The translations under genes and the position numbers were made by a program. From Cheiracanthium punctorium (lineage: Eukaryota > Arthropoda > Arachnida > Araneae > Cheiracanthiidae): a DNA stretch of 64,000 nucleotides. Position 1 is the stretch's first letter; every line of letters starts with the position of its first letter. Under the pieces are notes generated by a model that had not been told where the DNA came from, ran no database searches, and worked only from the letters and a program-made list of their open reading frames with translations. The stretch lies in NCBI GenBank assembly GCA_038373885.1, contig JAWZYV010013274.1, positions 930,001 to 994,000 of the forward strand, written 5' to 3'. Below are positions 9,991-21,595 of this stretch, piece by piece.

Positions 9991-10516
9991 CATGTGTACG
10001 AACCACGGAAGTTATGAACTCACGGGTCATTTGGACCACAGACTAAATATTCTTTTCTACCCTTGATATTCTCAGTACAAAAAACTTTAAGAGAGATGGG
10101 AACAATATTTTCCTTGAAAATAATATTAATTTCTTTTAATTCTTGCGAGCGAAATAAATGAAAGGCGAAAAGTTCGGAACCTACAAATAGCGTTTTTCAA
10201 TTTGCAGAAAGTCCCTTAAAAACGCGCAAAAATTAATTCGCAATATCTCCGGAAATTATGGTAGAAAATTGGTGAAAATTTATATTTAGGGTAATTTGAA
10301 GGTTTTCTTTCGTTTAATAAAGTCAAAATGTGGGGTTGTCGTTGAGAAAAACGAAGTTGATGCAGAATTAAATATGAAGACGGCCCCTTATGCAAATTAA
10401 ATTAATATTAAATTAAAGTACGCGTTATTTGCAAACGAATGGTATATATAACTTTGCTGTACGACTAACGATGGCGAAATAAAGAGCAAGTGGGACTTTT
10501 TTTTCCCGCAGCTGTA

Positions 10517-11600
10517 CATGTAAGCATGCTTAGCGTTCACGAAACTTTTTTAATGAAGCTTCCCATTATCTAAAGAATCATGGACGTAATTCCTTTAAAG
10601 ATTCTTTTACTGGTAGATATATCCCGTTCTTTTCTTGGCAATAAAAATCAGGTCCCATCTGGCATATATGTTCAACTCATCCCGTCCAAGTGTTACTCTA
10701 AACAATAATTAACTTTTTGCTCCAGTTTCTGCTATTGATCTCCTTCTTTAATCCTTTGCCCAACAAGCAAATCTTCGAAGACACTCTTTCTCCCACATTA
10801 AACACAATGCTTCTGAGAGCTCTTATTCCTTGGAGACGCAACAGTTAATAATGAAGTAAGGCACACACACACTCTCTCACAGCACTGTGCATTTACAGTT
10901 ATTTCACAGGAAAGGAAATTGTTCGGCTTTTGTTTTGCTCGAGCCGTTCAGTTTAGGGGGATGTGTTATTCAAGTTGAACTGCGCTTTAGCCAAATGTGT
11001 TCTGCAATTAACTAGAGTTAACAAATATAGTTCCTTTTTTTTTCCTCCTTTAGAAAACATGCAGTTCTCAGTTAGGGAGTGATCACTGTAACATTTATTT
11101 GCTCAGAGGCCGTGTTTTTAGTAAATGGTTGCAAAGAAAAGTAATACGTAAAAGTAATGCGTCTGAAGTAATGATGCATATTATAGTGTAGTAACTAAAA
11201 CTAACTTCTTTTGGGGGGATATTATTTTAATATATTTAATTTTTATACTAGAAAGTAAAAATTCATTTTATTATTTTATATTATGTAGAAGTATCTTTAA
11301 ACCCTGAAGTTAAAAAAGTAATTTTAGTTTCTGACTGAACGATTGTATTTTCAGTAGACAAAATATAATGTTATTATGCTGTTATTGTGATGTTATTTTA
11401 TTGCTTTTTAAATTTTAAATAAATATCTTTAGTTTTCATCATCCTCAATAGAATGAATATCACTGATTAAGTGTTCGTCGTTACTTGAATATCATGTTAT
11501 AACAGTTTAAAGTTAATTCAGTAATTCCCACGTAAAATGTACGAAATGATCAGATAAATTTGTTCAAAAAAATAACGTTCAACTTTGAGTGTGCAACTCA
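10517..11600. other. AT-rich noncoding DNA
   Basis: No gene or repeat recognised. A short CA/CT run lies near 10863-10880. Confidence 0.5.
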
Positions 11601-11611
11601 AAAATATTGTT

Positions 11612-11765
11612 AACTCTTTCGTCACTACTGCCGCCCATTGGCAGCTGCTGCAAAACGTTCTCTGGGTACTCTTGACGCCTATTGTCGGCATCCGGAAATG
11701 TTCTGTGGGTACTACCGCCACCCAGTGGCGGCATCCAAACGTTCTCTGAGTACTATTACAGCTCT
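11612..11765. repeat. GC-rich minisatellite, ~43-bp unit
   Basis: About three imperfect units contain acgttctctgggtact followed by a ccgcc...ggcgg self-complementary block and catcc. It stands out against the AT-rich surroundings. Confidence 0.75.
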
Positions 11766-11769
11766 ACCT

Positions 11770-12125
11770 AAAATCTGCATTCATGGAGAATTAAGTGGGT
11801 ATGATTACCACAGCTGCAAACTGCTCCATAATATAATTAATCACTTTATATAGCAGGAATTTTTGTGTTAGAATACAGAAAAATTTTTCATCACTAATTT
11901 GTAATCCAATTTGTAACTGTAACCCTAAATTCGTTGAGAAATCTTGTCAAAATAGTAGTATGCGAATTAAAATATATAAGGGGATATATTGCAAAATGCT
12001 GTAAAAAGATTCATTATGTTGCATTTCTTTTAACATTCCCTATTTTGTAATTAGAAGTCTATATTACTATGCTCTATTTATATGAATTTGAAGACATTGG
12101 CTATGTTATTGTTTGAATTTAGAAA
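11770..12125. other. AT-rich noncoding DNA
   Basis: Nothing recognised. Confidence 0.5.
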
Positions 12126-12128
12126 GCA

Positions 12129-12129
12129 A

Positions 12130-12165
<36 letters not shown>

Positions 12166-12173
12166 AATAATAA
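12129..12173. repeat. AAT microsatellite
   Basis: About fourteen AAT/ACT units. Confidence 0.95.
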
Positions 12174-12174
12174 C

Positions 12175-13245
12175 AATGTGTTTAGAATATGGAAGATCAC
12201 TAAAATGATAGTTTTCCCTGTAATAGTATTGGAGATATTTATGAGAATATTTTCGAAATGGATAGTTGTGCCGTTTCTTTTAATCTAGAGTACTCTTAAA
12301 TTAAAAAAAAAGGTAGTAAGATATATAGATAAATGTGTATAAATCTGTGATAGTTATAAAATACAAAAAAAAGATAATACATCTAGTGATAATGCAAAAA
12401 ATCTATAAATTATCATCAGAAATATTGTTGTGGGGTATGGCATTTCATCAAATCTGCAAAACAGCACCCACACTTGTAGTTTTAAGCCTAGAAAATCAGG
12501 TCTTAAAAAAACAATAAAATTAGAAAGATATATTTACAATTTAAAAAACAATTCAATCTCGTAATAAAATAAAATAACAATACAAAAGATCGTACTTCAG
12601 CAAAACCCATTCGTATAAATAATCATGAAAATGTATAATAACTGGCAATAACATTCCTTTCTTTCTACTCATGGCTCGAATAAATCTCGCCTGACCCCAC
12701 CTGTCCACCTCAATCGAACGGTCACGACCCACTGACACTGGCGAGCTGCCTTTTCTTCCATTATTATACAGAAGGACTTTCCCTTGCAAGTCGCGTCTGG
12801 AGAATAGTCTGAAGCATTATCTTATAATGTTTTTCCCGTGAAGGAGAAAAGGACTTCAAGCTCTAGTGATGTAAAGAGGCAACACAAGGAGTGCAGCGGA
12901 TGCTTTAAGATGAGTTCCAGGATGTATAGAATTTTTATTTATCCGGGCAACTTTGAGAGAATCTACGTTGCTCATTTACTGAGCCTTATTTTAGTTTTCT
13001 GAGAAAATAAAGTTAGAGTCAATTACTAGCTAAGCAAGTTACGTTTCACTAAATGTTTATGCTTTTTATTTTAAACAATTCAACCTTTTTCTTTATTATC
13101 CGGGTAACTTTCATCCCCGTATACAAAGTTACCCGAAGATGAGGTGGTTACTTTTCGCTGCGTTATGAAACCCTTGTGGCTAGGCCTAATTCTTGTCTTT
13201 AGGTACAATTCGAAATAGGGCCCTTATTGAAGTGGGCGTGAACAT
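12175..13245. other. AT-rich noncoding DNA with one GC-richer patch
   Basis: Around 12640-12930 the composition is more balanced. A minus-strand frame at 12553-12789 is open for 78 codons but matches nothing I recognise, and no splice or start context supports it. Confidence 0.4.
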
Positions 13246-13246
13246 T

Positions 13247-13413
13247 GTTCAATATTTCAGGATAAAATGGCGTAAATTAGCAGAAACCTTTCTATGGAGA
13301 AACGTTGAACCATGATTTGGTACTTAAATTGATCAAGGTACCAAATAATGGTTCAACGTTTCCCCTTTGAAAGGTTGCAGCTAGTTTACACCATTTATCG
13401 TGAAATATTGAAC
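13247..13413. mobile_element. Foldback MITE, 167 bp
   Basis: The ends gttcaatatttca and its reverse complement begin arms of about 75 bases each with high identity (shared blocks gtaaa, aaacctttc, gaaacgttgaacca, atttggtac). Almost the whole element is inverted repeat with a loop of under 20 bases. It has no coding capacity, and superfamily and target duplication are not clear. Confidence 0.75.
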
Positions 13414-13414
13414 T

Positions 13415-15060
13415 ACTTCTATTAACAGTGAATTTATAGAATCTTACTTTATTTGTTACCATCTGTTAAAAGCTAAAGTGATGTAATTTAGAAGCTTGAT
13501 TTTAATAATTTTAAGGCGGAGAGAACGTGTTGGACGTTCAAATTTACTTCCCGGGGAGTCTCCTGCTTAGTGAAAGTATATTCCCTAAAATATGCAGATT
13601 TAAATGCATTCTACTCTAATTTTGCACTGTAAATCAACTTTCCTTTTTAAACTATCTACAATTGCTTGAGTATATCCAATGGCCCGTCTTTAGTGTAACA
13701 CTATCTCATAAAATTAGTTTCACTAATAAAGTTATACAAAGCATTTCTTTTTTATATTTCTGTACTTTATTTAGCTGAGCACACTGGATAACACTAAGCA
13801 AATTAGGATTTTTTAACTAAAATCCCTCACACTGAGGCAAGACCTCATAAATTTATAAACTTCATGGCTTCTGTCTGGTGGGCGATTTCCATTGGCTTTC
13901 AAAAAAAAAGTATATTTGAAAAGAATATGTTAAATAACTAACAAGATTGTAGATTGTACATAATTCTCCAGATAATAGTATGTTTTGGTACAGTCATCTT
14001 TAGTGATAATTTCCAATTTGTATGTATATATGCATATTTCTCGAAGCCATAATATTGCACACACAAAAATTGAACACTATGCAATTTGTTTTAATTTAAC
14101 TGAAAATATTTTGAAGGACTGGGCTTCACTCGTGCATATTGAGACGTAGGTACGATTTAGTATAATACTTAACTTAAATAATATAACTTCAATCAGATTT
14201 GCGACGAGTATACAACTCCGTATACCCAAAGAAAGAACTTAAATCGTATAGGACGTATCAATGATATAGCTTGATAAAATACATAAAATATTAAAAAATA
14301 TTTCTTGCAGAAAATAAGTTTCATCAAGTTCATGTTTTTCAAATAATTATTTTCTAAAACACTTCCACTTCAATACTTTTCCTTCTTACTCTCATTAAAT
14401 TTGCCACGTCTCAATTTCAATAAAACGGTTTATATCAGAGTTTTCAAAAAATAAACAAAAATTAAAGGCAAATAAATGTTTTATTGCATTTTCTGAAACC
14501 TGTGAGTACTGTATTCCTTTCTTTTTCTTTTTTTTTTCTTCCTTTCAGTTTTGCTTTTTATTCTTTCATTCCCAAAATCGTCTGCGCCAAGCAAGTATGT
14601 CATTGCTCCCTTTACACTGCAAAGAAGCATATAAGCATTATTTACTTTCTCCAAGCAGCGATGTTGACGTCCGTATAAAACGACAAGAGGTAAATACGAC
14701 CCAGTGTAAGGATGAAGATATTAGTTGTTCGCAGTAGTATTTATGTGAACAAGTTTTTTGCCAATATCGTCAGATGCTCGTAAGTGTAAATAGAAAGAAC
14801 CGGGGGATAAACATCAGCAGCATAAAATGCTCCTGGCATTAAATTAATCGATAGTTAATGATGCTTTTTAAGACGAAGGAAATTTAATTTCAAAAGAACG
14901 TAGAAACAGCAATATATGTACGGATTGTTTATTATGAAAAGTTCCCTTATTCAAAGCGGTGTAAAGCGAAAATTGCTTGTCAGAAAAGTACCAAATTTGC
15001 AGAAAACCTTAATGAGATTATAAAAAGACAGATTTGAGTGGACAAAAAAAAAGCTTAGAA
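13415..15060. other. AT-rich noncoding DNA
   Basis: No gene. A pyrimidine-rich run lies at about 14518-14548. A patch at 14840-14880 contains attaaattaatcgatagtta, a cluster of homeodomain-like cores. Confidence 0.45.
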
Positions 15061-15066
15061 AGATCA

Positions 15067-15078
15067 CCACTAGGTGGC
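15067..15078 (+). promoter_or_regulatory. CTCF-like motif
   Basis: ccactaggtggc fits the CTCF core consensus CCASYAGRKGGC at every position. CTCF is an insulator protein present in arthropods. A 12-base match in 64 kb can occur by chance and may be repeat-borne, so binding is not shown. Confidence 0.3.
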
Positions 15079-15084
15079 GTTTAC

Positions 15085-17818
15085 AATGTTATATATGCAG
15101 ATATGAGAACTCTTCCACTGCGCACAGACGTAAAACACCTGTTTCACAGCCTCTTCAGTGATTTCTTCAATTGAGATCATTTATTTATTTGTTTTATTCG
15201 CATTTAAAAATTGTAAAACGCCAGCTGGTAGTGACTTTTTGAACTACATTTTTCCAAGCAGATCTCTTTCCCATGGTCTCACGAATGTTTCCTGCGAATT
15301 TGGTAGCATTCCAACCAATTGTTTTCGCTGTACACCGAATGGGAAACTTTAATTTTAAACACCTTGTGTATCGTTTTTCGGGTTAAGAATCTGTTATTTT
15401 TGGCACATTAAAAGTCAAGTGTTGGATACAAGAATTGCGTATTCACCCTTAAAATGGTTTTCGTAAATTACATTCACTCCCCGTAAAGTATAATAATTCT
15501 CTCATTTTTTATGCTGAAATACATATCATCTTTTTCTTCTTCTTTTTCTCCAGAAAAATTGAACATTATTTGTTTGTTTGTTTGTTTTTTTCAGTCTGGC
15601 AGACATGACATTGGCCTACTTGATTTACAGAACTATTTGATTCTGCTCGCTAAAAAAACGACTGAACCGAGAACATTTTTAATTTTCAACTATATAAATA
15701 TTCTAAATTTAAAAATCACAAACTTCTTTTCTTAGAATCTTACCTGATTTTTATAGTGCAGTGAAGAAATCACTGATTTCGGATTTTTCTTCAGTTGTAA
15801 CCCAGATACGAGCTAGCTCTTTGCAAAAAAAAAAAAAAACTTCTATATGACATCCCACAATACGCTTACATCCTTCGTGTAGATGTAGAGTAGATAGTTG
15901 GATTTATCCGCTTTCAGTGACAGGGGTTTGCCTTGAAACTACCTAACTCTAACAATTTTTCTGTCAATCGCATTAATGAACTTTACCACAATTGTTTCAG
16001 AAATAATATGTTTTATGTCCGAAAAAGGCTTATAAATGACATGTAAATCATTCACCATTTAAGTAGCAGAACAGAAAAAATATAGACTAAAAAGGAGTAC
16101 TAAAAATAATATACTCGTAAAAACAATTAATAAATCCACATGGAAGGGGGAAACGCAAAAGATCTGAACAATCATACATTTGTTACAAAACGACAAGAAT
16201 AGAAACAGCAATGAAAATATGAAGAAAAGTTTTGGATCTCATTTATAAAAATGCTGTATCGGCATTTAGACCGACAAAGTCTTAAGTGCTTTTATTGATC
16301 AAACCAATTCATTTAGCAATAAATGAAATAAAAGCAAGCTATGAAGCTAAAATGTCCAAAAAAAATTAACCCAGCAAAATCTGAGAATCCAAAAGACAAA
16401 TCCATAAAAATTCACCTATCATGTCAAAACTCTTGAAGTAAAACATACTAAATCCATAAATATATTCCAAATAATAAATAATGAATCCGGTAGTAACCAT
16501 TATAATCCATAATAAAACATGAATAACTTTACCATCACTTACCACGTGTTAACAATAAATGAAAAAAAGTACAATGATATAATTATTTTTTAAAAATACA
16601 AACATTTAAAAATAAATCTGATAGAATATAGAATATACAATCAACAGAATATACAGGTACATGAATCACAAAATTACTAGTCGGACATTTTTTACACATA
16701 GTAGATGAGTAAGTAATTTACACGCATGGTTTATCAGGTAAAGCATTATTCAGATGAACACCAAGACAGTACAGCAAAACACCACAACCAAAAGGGTTGC
16801 TGTATGACGATCCTTGCCGAACCCCTAAATTGGTCAAGTCCCGAGCTGGGGTTGAATCATTATAATAATAATCCCCATTCCCTACATATATTTAATGCCC
16901 GAAATCCCTGTAAATCATAAGACTTCCTCAAAAACTGGAAAAAATCATGAAAATGATTGCGCGTTTCAAAGGTTCTAGAACAATAACAACAGCAGAAGTA
17001 AAAATAAAATAAATAAAGTTTTTAATTAGTGGCCGTTAAAATGATATCAACAGGTAATTAAAATCCATTCAACTTTCTCCAACATCCTCTAAAGTGAAAT
17101 TCTCGATTAACTACTTTTAAAACTGTGATCAAAATTAGCGACGCTTCTGACATTATCACATTTCTTAAAATTTGCATATCCTTTCATTTACTTTTCGAGC
17201 ACTATGTTTGGAAGGGAGGGGAAAAAAACAGCCTTAAAGAGAGCGAAAATTAGTTTAATTGCATACGCTGCCTTAAAGCACTTTCAAGTCTGCTCTGGGA
17301 CGAACATTTCCAAATGATTTTCTCGTTATTCCAGTAATCATCTGCAAATTACAAAACCGTTTGTTGGGGACTCCAAATTTACAAGCTGTTCAAGCTGACT
17401 GGAATTAGATCAGTAACTTAAGATTGCTTGAAGTTAAATCGAATTAATATAGATCGGTTTTGATCGAAGAATTTCTTATTCCAAAAGCCCAAGTCGAATT
17501 TGATGTTTCATTTTTCATTATTATTACTTTATTCAATAATCTCAATTTTATTATCCAGTTTAATTTGTTCTTCACATTTTTATATATATTTTTTTTTATA
17601 TTTGCATTTTTATAGTTAATTTTTGTTGTTGTTGTTGTTGTAGTGTGTGTATGTAATGGAAGGAAAATTCTGACTTATTTTCGGCTTTTTCTGACCATTT
17701 ATTAGTGGCGTTAGAAATGTTTGCGCTAATGCAAAAATATTTTATGTTTGTCTGTCAGCCTGCTGGTTGCAATAAATGCGAGTGTTGAGTATGGCATTCA
17801 ATATATAATTATTATATT

Positions 17819-17820
<2 letters not shown>
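15085..17820. other. AT-rich noncoding DNA
   Basis: No gene. Contains a short tttg run near 15571-15590, an A run at about 15825-15838, and a somewhat more balanced stretch at 17040-17420. None matches other repeats in the window. Confidence 0.45.

Positions 17821-17822
<2 letters not shown>

Positions 17823-17880
<58 letters not shown>
17823..17880. repeat. GT microsatellite
   Basis: About 29 uninterrupted GT units. Confidence 0.97.
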
Positions 17881-17881
<1 letters not shown>

Positions 17882-18177
17882 AGTATGCTAATGTATACAG
17901 TAGAGAATTGTTGTCATGCATTGGTACAAACAAGATTGTGTTTACTTTGTGTTTGGCAATTTGATAAAGCAGTTAGATATTGTTAAACATAGCGATAAAA
18001 TTAATACAAAATGTTCTATTAATAAGCAAAAACCTTATGTGGAATAAACTTTTGAATTAAAAATCAAATTTCTCCCGTCACAGAAATTTAATTATGAAAA
18101 AATGATTTTAAAAAAAAAGAAAGAGAGAAAGAAAGAAGAAATCTGAAAATGTATCAGATTTGTTTACGATTTTAGTC

Positions 18178-18560
18178 CCGCGGTGACCTAGTCGCTAGGC
18201 TCAGTTCCCATAAGAATACGGAGCAACGGCTTGTCCAGTACCTGAGAGGGTGAACTCCTCTCTCGGCTGTACTGCTATGGGACTGTGCACGCTAATGGGA
18301 GTAGGGGTGCACGTAAAACCTGTTCATGGCTCCAATGTTCTTCAAGTTAAAACAATACCTCTGGGGGAGCCGATTTCAGGTGCTAGGTCTCTCATATGAA
18401 ATTGGTGCAAAATTAGGAGACCACTCATATAGAGCAACTTGGTCTGCCTAATAGGCGCCCCCAGAATGAAATGACCAACATCTCCGATCTTCATCGTAGT
18501 CAAGCTTCCAGTAGGCTGCTGACATGGCCAATAGAAAGAAAAAAATATGTTTACGATTTT
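18178..18560 (+). repeat. SINE family A, near-full copy
   Basis: The order is: a head containing tgacctagtcgctaggc, then ttcccataagaa, cctgagagggtgaactcctc, a tgggactgtgcacgctaatggga block, atggctccaatgttcttcaag, a block with gatttcaggtg, then aattaggagacc and a tail. The same order occurs reversed at 52190-52545 and, more diverged, at 35650-36020. No coding potential. A Pol III-type SINE is the likely class, though the A and B boxes in this head are weak. Confidence 0.7.
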
Positions 18561-18564
18561 ACTG

Positions 18565-19349
18565 ACATATAATTGGATTTTCATAATTCACTAATCTTAA
18601 AAAAGATGCATAAATCTTAAGGACAATACAGAATCACAGTCCATCGTTGTGACCACCAAAGTCGCCAAATTTGCGGCCATTTAATGCATTTTCGGCTAGT
18701 TCCTTGTATAGGTAGTTTTCCGTAAAGAACTGCAATTTCTAAACTATTTCCGAAAGGGAGATATCTAGTGTCCCTCCTTTCCAGAAAGGGATAAAAAAAA
18801 AACTACAATCGGAACAATCAAATTGTCAATAACTTAGTTGAGATTTACAATCGAAGTGATAGTAGCCAAGTAGAGAGCTCTGTCGATGCCATCTTAAGCA
18901 CTGTGTTTATCTGTTGCTTTCTAAGGAAGGCTAATAAAAGCTTATCGTCAAAACTGCTTTGGTTAGTGGAGTGAATTACAGCGTACATTGTGGATCTGTT
19001 AGAATCCTGCTCGGTACTCCACTGAGTGTTTTTTTTAACTAGAGTGATTCAGTTCTACGAGATTTTCAATTTCTTCGTAAGTTGCAGCGTTTGTCCAATT
19101 ATTTTCTCTAATGAATTCTTGTTTGTTAATTGCATCGCCCCTTTGTTCTTGATTTTAGCAGCAATAGTGTTTTCGTTCCTTGCAACTAGCCTTGTTGAAA
19201 GCGAAAATTCTGGATATGATGTGCTCTGATTTAGTTCATACATGAAAAGCTCGTTCTTTCATTAGCTATGAACAAAAAGGTCGATAGTTGGAAATTTTAC
19301 AGTTAAATAAAAAATAAATATTAATACAATGCCTCAAAACGTTGAGATT
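18565..19349. other. AT-rich noncoding DNA
   Basis: Nothing recognised. Confidence 0.5.
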
Positions 19350-19784
19350 TACAGCGGGTGGCAAAATTATTATACTCAAATGATTTTAATCTATCAAATT
19401 TATTTTGCTCACACTTTTTAAAAAGTCTGGTAGATTTAATCCATTTTTCTGTGCTTTTTTTCGCTATCAAGAGATTTTTTTCTACATTTTATAAGTTGGT
19501 AACACGTAAACAATAATAATTTTGAAATGGCAACATTGTATAAGGGAACAGTTTTCTTGCGTTTTTGTGAGTTCGACGCAGTCACGATAGACTGTAAAAT
19601 ATCATATTTTTCTTGACGAAAACTGTTTTGATTTGAGGTGATTTTCATTCTCCAACTCTCATGACTTCAAAATTATTAATAGTAGAAATGAAATATACAT
19701 TATTATTATTGTTGTTTTTGTTGTTGTTTTATATCTGTTTTTGGACTTGTATTATCCTAACTTCAAATATCGCGAATTTTAGAC

Positions 19785-20750
19785 ATGGGGAAGTCGGCAG
19801 ACTTTTCTCTTAAGAAAAAGTCGGAGATAAGAACACTTTTTCAATATGCCAATCAGTAAAAAGGAAATTGCTGAACTAGCAAGCGTTTCACAGTGTGTAG
19901 TCCAAAATATGAAGAAAGTTTCAGATAAGGACAAGTCATTGTCACTAAAACGTAGAGGTAAATGTGGGGGAAAACACCTCACAACTCCTCGAACTTTAAG
20001 GAAAATTAGGCCTATAGTTATAGAGAATCGTAGAAAGCCTCAAAAAAATTATAAAAGCCTTGTTTGACGACTCTAGCATAAAATTGTATGAGAGAACCTT
20101 ACGGCAAAGTTTGAAACAACTGAATTTCAATTGTTTCCGACCTGTCAAAAGCCTAAATTGATAAAGACGATGCTTCCTAACCGACTAGCACTTTCTAAAA
20201 AGCATAAACATTGGAATGTAGAAGACTGGGAGAAGCTAAAGATGTCATGTGAAATGATTTTTTTCAATTATGATAGGAAATTCTTTACCTTACATAATAC
20301 TACTGACATTTTAGATTTGGTTTTCTGACGACTTGTCTACTCAGATACTTCAGGACAATTCTCAATTTGTTCGTCTCTGGCCTCATGAAAAATACGATGA
20401 AAGCTACGTAGTTGAAAAAAGGAAACATCCTATGTTCGTTATGGTATGGGGCGTAATTGGCTCAAAGGGGAATGGTCAGCTGCCTTGCTTTGAAAGCACT
20501 ATGCGTCAATACCAGTGTCTGTGAGTTTTGGGAACCCTACTGTTTCCGTAAATGAAGGAATAGTTTCTAGGTGTAATTATGTCTTATGAATGATTCAGCA
20601 CAATGCCATGAATACAAAAGAAATTATTAAATTCGTAAATGATAAATAAAAAATAACCCTTTTGGATTGCCCTTTCAAGTGGGTGGCAAAATTCATTGTC
20701 AGAACTCAACCTGATCAAACATGTATGGGCGGTCCTAAAGAATGAGATTT
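19785..20750 (+). pseudogene. Tc1-family transposase, multiply frameshifted
   Basis: Pieces in different frames follow the Tc1 order. MGKSADFSLKKKSEIRTLF (19785 on) is followed by a frame change near 19850, then SKKEIAELASVSQCVVQNMK and KRRGKCGGKHLTTPRTLRKI (HTH and GRPR-like linker). KPKLIKTML...LSKKHKHWNVEDWEKL follows at 20131, then NSQFVRLWPHEKY...VVEKRKHPMFVMVWGV at 20333, and finally pieces resembling QHDNA and WAVLKNEI near 20600-20750. At least four frame changes and several stops break it. The first catalytic Asp region is damaged and the C-terminus is interrupted by the nested foldback. It belongs to the cut-and-paste IS630/Tc1/mariner superfamily. Confidence 0.85.
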
Positions 20751-20756
20751 GCTAGC

Positions 20757-21205
20757 AAGGAGGACGCACAGCTTCAGGGAAGCGGATTTCAGTAATCTTT
20801 GTCACAGTGGTAGCATACCATGTAACAAAGATTATTGAAATGCTACTATTATATGCTACTTGTAAAATACTAAAAATCAATACTCAAATACAGTCGATAA
20901 AAATTAATATTTATTTTTGAACCACTTCACCAAAACTTTAAATGTAAGTTACACGCAAAAGCGGTTGGGCTCCGTCGCATAATCGGCAAGGCTCAGAACT
21001 TCTACTCTGGTGTTGCGATTTCGAATCCCGCGCTGGTTCAGCATCTTTTCAGAGATTTTCAGTCGAAAATAAATATTAATTTTTCTGGGCCGTATTTGAG
21101 TATTGCGTCTTTGTATTTTACACGTAATATATTCACATAGTATACTACCGCTGTGCCAAAGATCATTGAAATCCGTTTCCCTGAAGCCGTGCCTCCTCCT
21201 TGTAA
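20757..21205. mobile_element. Foldback element with tRNA-like centre
   Basis: The left arm (from aaggagga) and the reverse complement of the right arm (ending cctcctt at 21205) match: tcagggaa.cggatttca, atctttg.cacag.ggtag, then tactcaaatac and attaatatttattttt. Each arm is about 180 bases. The spacer at about 20955-21055 contains a B-box-like gatttcgaatcccgc after a D-arm-like stretch, so a tRNA-like sequence sits at the hairpin tip. Flanks share tgcta(g/a)caa, possibly a target duplication. Confidence 0.7.
20958..21045 (+). repeat. tRNA-like (SINE-type) sequence
   Basis: gcggttgggctc at the start and gatttcgaatcccgcgc as B box/T-arm suggest a tRNA-derived Pol III promoter. The cloverleaf stems do not close cleanly, so it is not called as a tRNA gene. 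Confidence 0.45.
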
Positions 21206-21595
21206 GATAAAATAACTGCTAACAAATAGGAGTTGATGGGAAAATATTATTAGAGCTTTGCATCTCACACTTGCACTTCAATAAATAGTAAAAAAAAATG
21301 CATTGTCATAATGCCGCTGCTCGTACAAAGTTTTATTTCTCGAAAGATTCATTACATACTGAAACTGTATTTTGATTTGTATTTCTATTATTGAATTTTT
21401 ACTGTTATCCTAAGCTAACAAACCTATAAATATTACAACTGAAACGATATTATGAGTTTAATCGTAAGCTAAACCCTAAAATTAGTTGGGCGGCCTGCAA
21501 ACGGGCTGTTGCGCCAATTTTTAACTTTAAACCTTTAAATAAGAGTGAAAGATCAAAATTTTCAATTGAGTATAATAATTTAGCCACCCGCTGTA

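Larger units (their letters stand above)
5264..10514 (-). mobile_element. Tc1/mariner-type DNA transposon split by a PLE
   Basis: The left end (cagcttcgggaaaa) and the reverse complement of the right end (cagctgcgggaaaa) match and are bounded by TA at 5262-5263 and 10515-10516, the target site of Tc1/mariner elements. Similarity between the arms continues inward for about 150 bases: both contain a cccacttg box, a gtcgt stretch, a cgttt stretch and gcataaggggcc. Without the PLE the element is about 2 kb. A transposase N-terminal fragment lies on the minus strand at 9404-9607; the rest of the transposase is not recognisable. Confidence 0.75.
19352..21593 (+). mobile_element. Tc1-type transposon, dead, with nested foldback
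   Basis: The end cagcgggtggcaaaattatt at 19352 and the reverse complement of the right end (cagcgggtggctaaattatt, up to 21593) are TIRs that extend through tatactcaa. TA duplications lie at 19350-19351 and 21594-21595. The size of 2242 bp exceeds the usual 1.3-1.7 kb of Tc1 elements because of an internal insertion of about 450 bp (20757-21205). A mutated transposase is read on the plus strand between the TIRs. Confidence 0.9.

Noticed and set aside
12553..12789. 78-codon minus-strand frame with charged residues
   Set aside because: No family recognised, no partner exon, and no conservation can be judged. Left unannotated as a gene.
20757..20860. Peptide QGGRTASGKRIS read as a transposase C-terminus
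   Set aside because: The same peptide is encoded by both inverted arms, so it belongs to the foldback element's repeat and not to the Tc1 transposase.
20958..21045. Functional tRNA gene
   Set aside because: The B box is good, but the acceptor and anticodon stems do not form. tRNA-derived repeat only.
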